NCBI GenBank assembly: GCA_022826645.1
Contig: JAJDUM010000015.1
Coordinates: 1 to 64,000, forward strand
From: Candidatus Poribacteria bacterium
GTDB taxonomy: Bacteria > Poribacteria > WGA-4E > PCPOR2b
Direction: 5' to 3'
DNA: 64,000 bases
Shown: positions 18,059 to 26,561 of the stretch, piece by piece
How positions within the stretch are numbered: the stretch's first letter is position 1
Layout of the letters: each line of letters opens with the position of its first letter
Made by a program: the position numbers and the translations under genes
The notes under the pieces: model-generated
Databases searched by the model: none
What the model saw: only the letters and a program-made list of their open reading frames with translations
What the model was told of the DNA's origin: nothing

Positions 18059-18533
18059 TTAGGAGAAAGGAACATTTTGTAAAATAGAATTTGTGCTCTC
18101 CATTTTATAGGTGTGCCCCGCTTCACGCACAATCCCCTGACGTTGTTGTGGAACCAGTGTCAATAGCAGCCGAATAATTTGGATCAGAAGACTCAAGCGA
18201 TGGGTAGTGACCGCCAGCCAGCCCCAATATGTGTCTGCTCTTGTAATACCAATCCCGGCTTTCCCTAGCGGAGCCGAGCGCGTATTCATAGAAGCGGGCT
18301 CTATCTCTGCCGGTACCTCGTGGGTAGCCTTCAGCGAGGTTTGTACTGATAGAACCCAGGGCGCGGTAGAGTTAGTTTGACATTTCAACCGTGCGTTTAT
18401 CCCGCATCGGCTTAGTTACGTCGTGCCATCCCACCTCCGCGGCAAATAACCCCAAACGATAAGCCTCCATCTTCCAAAAGGAAGCGTTAGTGATTTCATC
18501 AGGAACCGAATTTTCCCATTCTTCATAGTTCAT
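18059..18533 (-). pseudogene. Four-helix bundle protein (23S rRNA IVS-type), broken
   Basis: The N-terminal part (NYEEWENSVPDEITN... to RTVEMSN) runs to a TAA at about 18381 and then continues in the same frame as LYRALGSISTNLAEGYPRG, DRARFYEYALGSARES and DWYYKSRHILGL, the conserved core of the four-helix bundle family. The family normally has a Gln before LYRA, so the TAA looks like a CAA-to-TAA nonsense change. A second break, a one-base shift near 18205-18220, is needed to join THRLSLLIQIIRLLLTL, the family's last helix. Two lesions make a pseudogene the best reading. The function of the family is not established. Confidence 0.8.
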
Positions 18534-18583
18534 CTGACCGCATCTGATATTCTTTTTACGTTTCACGCATCACGTTTCACGGC

Positions 18584-19729
18584 TCAATATTGACGCCGAT
18601 GCCAATCATCCTCCCACAGATTAAACGATCCCTCACGATACGGGTGTTCCGCAATCAGATCTTCGTTCAACGTCATACCGAGACCCGGACCGTTCGGCAG
18701 ACTGAAATAGCCATCAATCACTTCAGGACAGCCAGTTGCAGCTTCCTTGACCCACGCCTCCGAGAAGTCATTGAAATGTTCCTGGATCTTAAAGTTCGGT
18801 GTGCAAGCAGAGAAGTGCAACGAAATCGCAGTAGACACGGGACCGCCCACATTGTGCGGGGCGACCAGCATATAACACATATCCCCAATAGCCGCGATTT
18901 TCTTCGCCTCCAGTAACCCGCCTGTTTGCGTGATGTCAGGTTGCAGGATATCCGCCGCTTGGAGGTTAATCAGTTCACGATACTCAAACTTATTATGGAG
19001 TCGCTCGCCGGTGGCGACCGGGATATTGATGCTATCCGATGCCTTTGCCAACGCCGCAAGATTATCAGGTGGAACCGGTTCCTCCACCCAACTCGGTTCA
19101 AACGGCTCCAATTCCCGCGCTATCTGAATCGCCATCGCAGGGCTGAAACGCCCATGCATCTCAATCAAGATCTCTACATCCGGTCCTACCGAGTCACGCA
19201 CCGCTTCAACCAACGAAACAGATCGTAATCTCTCCTCATAAGAGAGTTCATAAAAACCCGCGCCAAAGGGATCAAATTTCAGAGCCTTATAATTCTTCTC
19301 AAGCACCTGTTTGGCAGCGGTATGAAATTCTTCCGGGCTACGTTCAACCTTATACCAACCGTTGGCATACGCCTTCATCTTATCACGACATGCGCCCCCA
19401 AGCAGTTTATAAACCGGCTGATCCAGCGCCTTCCCGACGATATCCCAACACGCGATTTCGACCACGCTAATCCCTGTCGCCGCGATCTCCCCGCAACGTC
19501 CATAATCGTTACGGAACATCCGCAGATAGAGATCCTCAGTATTAAACGGATCGCTACCGATAACATGACGCTTCTTCGCGCCATCGAGGTAAGCGAGCAG
19601 CGCGTCCGTGCGGTTATTCATCCGCACCTCACTGACACCAGTCAGCCCTTCATCAGTTTCCACTTTGACAAAAGTCAAATTACGCCAACTCGTGCCCATG
19701 ACCAATGTCTTAACATCAGTAATTTTCAA
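18584..19729 (-). CDS. Mandelate racemase/muconate lactonizing family, galactonate dehydratase-like
   Basis: A 381-aa enolase-superfamily enzyme. Features resemble D-galactonate/gluconate-type dehydratases: ILIEMHGRFSP with the first metal ligand and a general-acid-like His, FEPSWVEEPVPPDN, VATGERLHNKFEYREL, ADILQPDITQTGGLLE and VAPHNVGGPVSTA with the catalytic His. The reaction is expected to be dehydration of a sugar acid to a 2-keto-3-deoxy acid. AAGGAG lies before the ATG. The specific substrate should not be inferred from this alone. Confidence 0.88.
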   Translation of the reverse strand: MKITDVKTLVMGTSWRNLTFVKVETDEGLTGVSEVRMNNRTDALLAYLDGAKKRHVIGSDPFNTEDLYLRMFRNDYGRCGEIAATGISVVEIACWDIVGKALDQPVYKLLGGACRDKMKAYANGWYKVERSPEEFHTAAKQVLEKNYKALKFDPFGAGFYELSYEERLRSVSLVEAVRDSVGPDVEILIEMHGRFSPAMAIQIARELEPFEPSWVEEPVPPDNLAALAKASDSINIPVATGERLHNKFEYRELINLQAADILQPDITQTGGLLEAKKIAAIGDMCYMLVAPHNVGGPVSTAISLHFSACTPNFKIQEHFNDFSEAWVKEAATGCPEVIDGYFSLPNGPGLGMTLNEDLIAEHPYREGSFNLWEDDWHRRQY

Positions 19730-20572
19730 TGTGCCTCTCCTTACTATCTTAACTTTCGTATATTATCTTGGATCCCAAGATTTAATTCTTAAAGTCCCCC
19801 CGACAAGTGGTACATCCCGATTTATCGGGGGCGGGATTTAGGGGGTTGCCTGTGCATCGGGAGTGCCTACATAACTCCAAAATCTATCATAATTTACAGC
19901 CCAATCCCCGCTACTATAACGCAAACTGCTAGGCGTTGAGAATCCATCAATTTTTCCGTAGGGGCGGGGTTTCCCCGCCCGCGACTTCGCTTCAGTCGTT
20001 TCGAATTCCGCCTGTCCCCTTGGTCTCGGAACGGACGATTTATCGAGGGAAACGGACTGGTAACGGGGATTTAGGGATTAGCTGTGTATTGAGAGCGTCT
20101 AAGTAACTCCAAAATCTACCATAAACCAATCCCCGAGCGTCAATTCCTGTAGGGGTAACCCTTGTGGTTACCCGTCTTGGGCTTGCGGTTCCCCTGCTGG
20201 ATCAAGTCCCTTCCTGGTCCCGCCTGTCTCTCTAGTCACGGTACGGACAATTCATCGGGGGCACGGACTGGTAAGGGGTGTTACGTTCCAAGTCCCCCTG
20301 ACAAGGGGGGATTTAGGGGGTTGCCTCTACATCGGGAATGCCTACATAACTCCAAAATCTATCATAATTTACAACCCAATCCCCGTTATTATACTTGATT
20401 CCAATAATAATACGTAACCAATAACACCATCAGCAATAGGACTATTCAGTTTTCCGTTTTTTGACTGTTTTCTGAATGACCCAAACCCGTAGGCGGGGCA
20501 TCTTGCCCCGCCAGAGCCTTGACCGGGACATCGAGCTATGGGAAAATTAAATGCCCCTACCATCAGCAAGGA
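19730..20572. repeat. Long intergenic repeat tract
   Basis: No gene is seen. Repeats: 19789-19846 (CCCCCGACAAG...AGGGGG with nested ATCCCG hairpin), 19958-19980 (GTAGGGGCGGGGTTTCCCC), 20149-20173 (GTAGGGGTAACCC type), 20290-20322 (CCCCCTGACAAGGGGGG) and 20489-20512 (GTAGGCGGGGCATCTTGCCC). Two of the CCCCCTGA-type copies are followed by nearly the same roughly 60-base tail (AACTCCAAAATCTATCATAA at 19874 and 20350). Confidence 0.7.
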
Positions 20573-21268
20573 CTACTCATGCGGAATGATACGGCGCTTC
20601 AATTCTGTCATATTAAAACGATCGCTCTCCAAGAAATCGAAATACTCCGCCTCCTCCTCAAGAACCGCCCCCGCCCGGTTCACCACATCCGTTGCGATGT
20701 CGATCGGCACGGACACCAAACCGCTTTCATCCCCGTGTAGCAAATCCCCCGGTGAAATGGTCAAACCACAGATTGATACCGTCACGTTGAAGTCGATATA
20801 CACACCATAACCGTGCGAGACAACCCACCCAGTCGAAAAAACATGAAAATCCGGCGTACGCTGACGGATAGCACTTCGATCGCGACCATTACCGTCCGTA
20901 ACAAACCCCACGCAGCCCAACTTCTGGGCAATCGTGCAGAACATATCCCCAAAAAAGCAGCAACGCCTACGATCATGCCCTACATGTTGGACAACAAGAA
21001 CCGACGGCTTAGGCGCCAGATCAATCGCCTCCACCAGATCATCTACCCGCGAACTCCTTGTGTCACCGGGTGTGGTGGTATCGGCTGTTACCGTGAGAGC
21101 GTAACCCACCATCGGTGTAGCGATTTCAGGCAGCTGACAGATCAATTCATTGTTAGCGTAACCCGCAGTCGGGTCACGCATCTCAAAGTGCTCAATTGCA
21201 TTGGCGATAGTTGCGCTATCATACCCTCGCAGCCCTTCGATGAGTTGCGGTGATTGTATTTGGCTCAT
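20573..21268 (-). CDS. RraA family protein (HMG aldolase/oxaloacetate decarboxylase-like)
   Basis: A 231-aa protein of the RraA family, which includes 4-hydroxy-4-methyl-2-oxoglutarate aldolases, oxaloacetate decarboxylases and regulators of RNase E. The start at 21268 follows GGGAGG with about 10 bases spacing; the ORF is open upstream to 21376 but without a ribosome site. The family motif is visible as CVGFVTDGNGRDRSAIRQ (the Asp/Arg metal and substrate site) and in GDLLHGDESGLVSVP. In a catabolic block an aldolase or decarboxylase role fits better than a regulatory one, but this is inference. The PhyH gene upstream is transcribed the same way. Confidence 0.85.
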   Translation of the reverse strand: MSQIQSPQLIEGLRGYDSATIANAIEHFEMRDPTAGYANNELICQLPEIATPMVGYALTVTADTTTPGDTRSSRVDDLVEAIDLAPKPSVLVVQHVGHDRRRCCFFGDMFCTIAQKLGCVGFVTDGNGRDRSAIRQRTPDFHVFSTGWVVSHGYGVYIDFNVTVSICGLTISPGDLLHGDESGLVSVPIDIATDVVNRAGAVLEEEAEYFDFLESDRFNMTELKRRIIPHE

Positions 21269-21381
21269 CAGGAATAGACCTCCCTTGGTTGAGGTTAGGT
21301 GCTGCCGCCGCCCGGACATCACAGCCAATTCTACAGGCACTTCACAAGTTTTCCAAGCCTTTGACAGATGGGGCAATAAGC

Positions 21382-22236
21382 CTAAAATGGTGCGATATTA
21401 AGTACTGCCTTTTCTTCGGGCGTCAGTGCGGCTATCTGTTCCTCAGTCATGTCTCTGAAGTGCGTGTTCGGTGGAACGCCAGCCTCAAGTCCCCAGATAC
21501 GCCGCTCGGCTTCGGTCATCTCTGCACGCACCTCCGGCGACACATAGCGGTAGGAATCATTAAACCCCTTAATCCACCACCGCTGGAAGTAGAAAATCAG
21601 TGCATATCGTGGGCTACTGCTAGAATTGATCCCCCCAGTATGCCATAGGCTCGAATCCCAGAGGAATACTGATCCCGCCGGTGCCTCAGCGATGATACCT
21701 CCCGGTGGCAGAGTTTCAGGCTCTTCATGTGGAATTTCAAGGGACAGATGCGAGCCAGGCCAGATCATGGGACCACCTGTTTCCTCCGTAAAATCGACCA
21801 TCGCCCACACAGACTGAATTGCCATCGGATAGTGCACCCCACCAGCAAAAGGCTTCACTGTGAAATCTGCCCAGTCAGCATGCAAATTCCCTCCCAATCG
21901 TGTCGCATCCTTCTTACCGGTCGGCATCGGGGTCCGTATTGCTACATCGTGGGCGAACATATCCTCGCCAAGCACACGACGGGCGATCTCAACCGGTGCC
22001 GGGGTGCGGAGTAGCATCCCGTAGAAATGTGGATGCTTGCCTTGGACGTTAAACGCATGTCGAAGGTTTTCATTCTGCAAGCCGTATTTGCGACCAATGG
22101 CCTCTTCCGCGTCCAATGTCTCTTCTATCGCTTGCTTGGTCGCTTCAATCTCCGATGGCCGCATCACATTGTGCATAACAGTATAGCCGTCCTGTTCCAA
22201 TTCGGTTACATGTCGTTCGACGTCAAAGGTTTTCAT
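21382..22236 (-). CDS. Phytanoyl-CoA dioxygenase (PhyH) family protein
   Basis: A 284-aa PhyH-family Fe(II)/2-oxoglutarate oxygenase, the fourth here. The start at 22236 is chosen for the AGGGGAAA just upstream; the frame is open to 22425, but those residues do not look like the family. The iron site is visible in GGNLHADWADFT (His-x-Asp, about 130) and SSLWHTGGINSS (distal His). SPRYALIFYFQRWW provides the oxoglutarate Arg, and GPMIWPGSHLSLE is the conserved strand. The C-terminus MTEEQIAALTPEEKAVL is a short helical tail. The RraA-type gene follows 113 bases further along, so co-transcription is plausible. Confidence 0.9.
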   Translation of the reverse strand: MKTFDVERHVTELEQDGYTVMHNVMRPSEIEATKQAIEETLDAEEAIGRKYGLQNENLRHAFNVQGKHPHFYGMLLRTPAPVEIARRVLGEDMFAHDVAIRTPMPTGKKDATRLGGNLHADWADFTVKPFAGGVHYPMAIQSVWAMVDFTEETGGPMIWPGSHLSLEIPHEEPETLPPGGIIAEAPAGSVFLWDSSLWHTGGINSSSSPRYALIFYFQRWWIKGFNDSYRYVSPEVRAEMTEAERRIWGLEAGVPPNTHFRDMTEEQIAALTPEEKAVLNIAPF

Positions 22237-22656
22237 GACATTTCCCCTTTTTTGGTGGTTCCAAGATGTTCTTGTGATAGGTGGATTTGGGACAGCTCCG
22301 TAAGAGGATCTTAGCACTAGGACTTTTGGAAGCCTATTTTGGGTAGGCGATTGAACTGACGACGCGGAGGCTACAGTTTGGCTCAGATTGTCCTTCAACC
22401 CGTCCCACTCCCGTCTGACGAACATTGTAAACCTCTATAACCACCAAGACGTTGACTATTACGGCTATTATAGTGGATACCCCAAAAAAAAGTCAAGCGG
22501 CGAACCCTAACCCCCTCACCGCGTGCAAGGATCTAATACACAGTCTGATGGATCCTATTTCCTTGGTGCAAGTTCGGGTCCCTGGCAACCTATCCCACAA
22601 ATCGAGTTAAGATCATACTGCTATGGGATTTTGGGTTCATTTTCGTATGTGGAATT
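22237..22656. other. Intergenic region between divergent genes
   Basis: This region separates the minus-strand block (left) from the plus-strand block (right). The upstream 190 bases are open in the PhyH frame but show no coding features. No palindrome of the GTAGG family was seen here. Confidence 0.4.
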
Positions 22657-22992
22657 ATGATTATGACTACACATTCTCAATTACAAAGGCCGGAGCAGCG
22701 TGAACAACAGATTCTTGAGCTGGAGAATCAGATGCACGAGACCAAAACGTTCCGAGGTGAAATCAAAGAAGCACGACAGAAAACTGCCCTGCTGCTTCAA
22801 GAAATAATAAATCGCCAAGCAGAATATGAAACAACCTATCACCTCTGGCACGAAGCAGAGCAACAGTTCGCAGCGCTATCACGACAGCGCACACAGTTTG
22901 AAGTCTTACTGCGTTAAAGCGATCAGTTTCTCGATACCTGCGACCGGCAGCTCGCCAGATGCGAAGAAATGCTTCAAAACCTCGCCAATTAA
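22657..22992 (+). pseudogene. Small coiled-coil protein interrupted by a stop
   Basis: An 86-aa ORF (22657-22917) is highly charged and heptad-like throughout (QREQQILELENQMHETKT, EIINRQAEYETTYHLW), consistent with a coiled coil of unknown function. After the TAA at 22915 the same frame continues for 24 codons as SDQFLDTCDRQLARCEEML and QNLAN to a second TAA at 22990. The extension has the same heptad style, so the first TAA may be a CAA-to-TAA nonsense change in a gene of about 110 codons. The alternative is that the short 86-aa form is complete. No homologue was recognised. Confidence 0.45.
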
Positions 22993-23866
22993 CCCATAAG
23001 ATTGAAGGTGTAGGAATGCCAGCAGCGCCCCCAATCCCCAAGCGATCTAATCCTCCCATTTCACTCAACCCACTGTGTCATTCAAGCCATCTCATTGATA
23101 CGCTACTGAAGGTCTGGGACTCTCCCCGATGTATCGGGACAGGTGGAACGGACTTCAAAACCCGGTTTCTTTTCCCGGCTTCCCCGGTCAGTAAACCGAT
23201 TTATGTCTCTCTATTCTCTGGTTGCGGTAAGATGTCAACAGAACCTAAGTGTGATAACCTTTGATAATCCCTAATTACGCTGAAAATCCCCTTGTTATCA
23301 GGGTTTGTGGATACCCAAAATTGTGGATAACCTGTGGATAACTCCCCGCGCAGGTTCCTCGCCACCCCTCTTTCACATCACCAAGAGATACCCATTCGGC
23401 TCGCCCCGCTCAACCCAACCCACCTCCCGGCAAGCTAATTGCTGACGTAAGTTTAAGATCCGTACCAATGTGGGATGTCGTAACGGGCGAACAGAAGGCG
23501 ACGCCCACCGGGCACAGGGGTTAGGTCGAGAGCGTAACAGCCCGAATGGGAGGACCCTTGCCAGCGGAGGTCGGCACGGGACGGTGCTTCTATGGAAAGC
23601 CGCTGACTAACCCGCCCCGGTAGGAGGGATCTCCGAATCCCGACTCTTAATGTATGGTCCCGACGAGTCGGAATTAGTTTGCGTATTCGGCTCACCATCT
23701 AACAGCCGCCCGTAGGTCGAGATTCACATCTCGACAGACCCGTCGCCCGCCCCCGATAAATCGGGATTCCGTTACGCTTAACCTGCCCAAAATACAGAAT
23801 CTGTAAGGGCGAGCTTTCCTCGTCCCTGCGAAGTCGAGGCTTCACCATAGAAAGAGGATATTCCAG
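22993..23866. other. Gene-poor stretch with DnaA boxes and structured GC-rich tract
   Basis: 23155-23245 is a partial copy of the 260-bp dispersed repeat of 6170-6431. 23306-23341 carries three DnaA-box-like sites, listed separately. 23345-23615 is GC-rich, with a phrase GGTCGAGAGCGTAACAG that recalls structured RNA (group II intron 5' regions contain similar words), but no intron can be claimed. 23620-23644 and 23712-23735 are GTAGG palindromes. A minus-strand ORF at 23453-23698 looks like chance. Confidence 0.45.
23306..23341. other. Cluster of three DnaA-box-like sites
   Basis: TGTGGATAC (23306-23314), TGTGGATAA (23322-23330) and TGTGGATAA (23333-23341) are three same-orientation sites. 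The last two match the complement of the consensus DnaA box TTATCCACA exactly and the first differs at one base. They lie in the gene-poor stretch where transcription direction switches. They could mark a replication origin or a DnaA-binding regulatory site. No dnaA, dnaN or gyrB gene is in the window. Confidence 0.5.
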
Positions 23867-25765
23867 ATGAAAATCATGACGATGCTCCTGACACTTTTCG
23901 CGCTATTCTTGCCAATTACTCCTGCCCAAGAATCGACGCACCTGAGTCTACCCGAAGGTGCGGTTGCCCGGCTCGGTAAAGGCACTATCAATGCAGTTCA
24001 GTATTCTCCAGACGGCACCTACTTGGCAGTTGCGACTTCCATCGGTATCTGGCTCTACGATACAACCACCTATCAGGTTGAAAACTCTCGGAACGGAGAG
24101 GTTGACCTGTTTACCGGGCATACCGGCTCAGTCTTGAGCGTAGCATTCAGCCCGAACGGGAAACTCCTCGCCAGTGGTGGTCGCGACAATACCGTAAGAC
24201 TGTGGAATATGGAGACGGATGAAATCACGAAACTCTATGGGCATAGAGGTTGGATCTATAGTGTGGCATTCAGTCCGGATGGCAGAACGCTTGCCGTTGG
24301 AAGTTGGGACAAAACCGTGGTGCTGTGGAAGGAAATGACGCGGGACAATACCGTGCAATGGGAACACAAGCAGACGCTCTATGGACATACAGGTCCCGTC
24401 TATAGTGTGGCATTCAGTCCGGAGGGCAGTGTACTCGCCAGTGGGAGTGAGGATAAGACGGTCCGATTGTGGGAGACTGTGACGTGGCACCAGAAGCGGA
24501 TGCTCACCGGATATACGAGTGGGGTCTATAATGTAGCGTTCAGACCCGATGGTGGTGTGTTAGCCACGGGGAGTTCGGAGAGCACGGCGTGGGTGTGGGA
24601 TACTGAGACGTGGCAACCTAGGTTGGAATTCGCAGCGGACATGAACTGGATCGACAGCATAGCCTTCAGCCCGGACGGCACCACGATTGCAAGCACGAGG
24701 TCGGAAAGAGGTGAACCTCATGCGGTATATCTGTGGGATGGTGAAACGGGTGCACTCAAGGATGTGCTCACTTGGCATACGAAACAGATTACAAGCCTAT
24801 CGTTCAGCCCGGACGGGAAGACGCTTGCCAGTGGGAGTGATGACACGACGGTGCGGTTATGGGAAACCGAGACATGGGAGCCGAAGGGGGCACTCACCGG
24901 ATTTACGGGTGGGATCAAGAATGTCGTATTCAGTCCGGACGGGGCGACGTTTACCGATGAACGGCGGGGTGGGACGGTGCGCGTGTGGGATACCGCGACG
25001 TGGAAACACAAACAGACGCTCGGCGGTTACACAGATAAGATCTACGGTATGGCGTTCAGTCCAGATGGCAAGTCCTTTGCCGGTGGTGGAGGGCTAAATC
25101 GGGATGCGGTGACAATGTGGGATACGGCGACGTGGGAAGTTAAGGGGACATTCCGGGGCGATAAAAATGGGGTCTTAAACGTATCGTTCAGTCCGGACGG
25201 TGGAACCCTTGCCATTGCGGGTACAGACGAAACAGTGCGATTGTGGGATGCCGTGACAGGCGAACCGAAGGGGACGCTCACCGGGCATAAGGGTCTGGTC
25301 GCAACCATGATGTTCAGTTCAGATGGTGCCACGCTTTGTACCGGGGGAGCGGACAATACCGCGCGACTGTGGGATACGGCGACGTGGCAACTCAAGCGGA
25401 CGCTGACTGTGCGTTTAGGTTGGGGCAATAGCGTCGCGTTCAGTTCAGATGGCACCACGATTGCTGAGGGAAGTTATAGTTCGAGGGTACGCTTGTGGGA
25501 TGCAGCGACCGGTGAACCGAAGCTGCTGCTCCTCGGACATAAAGGTAGGGTCAAGAGTGTTGCGTTCAGTCCCGATGACAGTGTGCTCGCCACTGGGAGT
25601 TTGGACGGGACGGTGCGGCTGTGGGACACGGCGACGGGGGCACATAAACGGACACTCACCGAGCATACAGAGGAGATTTTAGGTGTGGCATTCAGCCCAG
25701 ATGGAAGGTTACTTGCCAGTGGGAGTGAAGACGGGACGGTACTCCTGTGGAAGATAACGGATTAG
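23867..25765 (+). CDS. WD40 repeat protein, secreted, 14 repeats
   Basis: A 632-aa protein with a signal peptide (LLTLFALFLPITPAQ) and then WD40 repeats to the end. I count 14 repeat cores of the type VAFSPDG..LASGS....VRLWD, for example VLSVAFSPNGKLLASGG, VYSVAFSPEGSVLASGS and ILGVAFSPDGRLLASGS. This fits two seven-bladed propellers. The repeats are strongly similar to each other at DNA level, so they can recombine and change in number. The role is probably protein-protein interaction at the cell surface or in the periplasm. Such long WD40 proteins are numerous in Poribacteria (prior knowledge). Confidence 0.9.
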   Translation: MKIMTMLLTLFALFLPITPAQESTHLSLPEGAVARLGKGTINAVQYSPDGTYLAVATSIGIWLYDTTTYQVENSRNGEVDLFTGHTGSVLSVAFSPNGKLLASGGRDNTVRLWNMETDEITKLYGHRGWIYSVAFSPDGRTLAVGSWDKTVVLWKEMTRDNTVQWEHKQTLYGHTGPVYSVAFSPEGSVLASGSEDKTVRLWETVTWHQKRMLTGYTSGVYNVAFRPDGGVLATGSSESTAWVWDTETWQPRLEFAADMNWIDSIAFSPDGTTIASTRSERGEPHAVYLWDGETGALKDVLTWHTKQITSLSFSPDGKTLASGSDDTTVRLWETETWEPKGALTGFTGGIKNVVFSPDGATFTDERRGGTVRVWDTATWKHKQTLGGYTDKIYGMAFSPDGKSFAGGGGLNRDAVTMWDTATWEVKGTFRGDKNGVLNVSFSPDGGTLAIAGTDETVRLWDAVTGEPKGTLTGHKGLVATMMFSSDGATLCTGGADNTARLWDTATWQLKRTLTVRLGWGNSVAFSSDGTTIAEGSYSSRVRLWDAATGEPKLLLLGHKGRVKSVAFSPDDSVLATGSLDGTVRLWDTATGAHKRTLTEHTEEILGVAFSPDGRLLASGSEDGTVLLWKITD

Positions 25766-25851
25766 AGATGCCAATTTAACCGGTTTCATATATCCTATAT
25801 CAGTGCTTATCGAAAGAGTATATACCTGTCTCAACTGAAGGGGCGGATCTC

Positions 25852-26352
25852 ATGAAAGTGATTCTCGAAAAGCTATCGGCTTATCATATTTTTAGCTATC
25901 TTTTGCCCGGGTTCCTGTTCGTGATTTTGGGCGAAAGGCTCACTTCGTTTTCGCTGATCCAGAGGAGTTGGGTCGTTGGGATCGTCCTCTACTGTTTTAT
26001 TGGATTGGTCATTAGCCGAGTCGGACTGCTGATTGTGAAGCCCGTTCTGGAACGGATCGGGTTTGTAAAGGATGCGCCCTACGAAGATTATGTGGAGGCA
26101 TCGAAGTCGGATTCAAAGATTGACATCTTGTCCGCACAGAACAATCTCTTGCGGACACTGTGTGCGATGGTTATGATGCTCATCGGCCTCAAGATCGGTG
26201 AGAAGGTAATAGGTGTCTTGCCGTGGGGTGCGGATGTATATGATTTCATCGTTTTGGCGGCGCTTTTTGCCCTGTTTCTGTGCTCTTATCGGAAGCAGAC
26301 CCAAGAGGTCGTCCGACGTGTGAGGTTCGCCCGGAAGAAGGAGGCGGAGTGA
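25852..26352 (+). CDS. Hypothetical membrane protein
   Basis: A 166-aa protein of no recognised family. Hydrophobic segments are visible near residues 12-30 (YHIFSYLLPGFLFVILG), 43-65 (VVGIVLYCFIGLVISRVGLL), 103-120 and 125-145 (VYDFIVLAALFALFLC), with a basic C-terminal tail. AAGGGGCGGATCTC precedes the ATG. It follows the WD40 gene by about 90 bases and may be co-transcribed with it. Confidence 0.65.
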   Translation: MKVILEKLSAYHIFSYLLPGFLFVILGERLTSFSLIQRSWVVGIVLYCFIGLVISRVGLLIVKPVLERIGFVKDAPYEDYVEASKSDSKIDILSAQNNLLRTLCAMVMMLIGLKIGEKVIGVLPWGADVYDFIVLAALFALFLCSYRKQTQEVVRRVRFARKKEAE

Positions 26353-26561
26353 ACGGAGTTCGATTTTTTTTTGAGATCGGTTTCCTTGATGTAAAATCTG
26401 AACCGATGATGGAGATGGCGGTCTTGACCAACAAGGCGACTTTGGCGTATAATTATAGGCATGCAAGGAATTTAATGACAAGTTGGTAGCCTCAGTCCGT
26501 GAAACTAGCAAGAGATGATTGATTGGAGATTGTCAACAACTGATTTGTGGGGATACAGATC

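Noticed and set aside
23345..23615. A group II intron.
   Set aside because: No reverse transcriptase ORF, no domain V and no clear ends are visible; only a few words resemble intron sequence.
23453..23698. An 81-aa minus-strand ORF in the gene-poor region.
   Set aside because: It contains a GTAGG palindrome in its sequence, has no ribosome site and resembles no protein.
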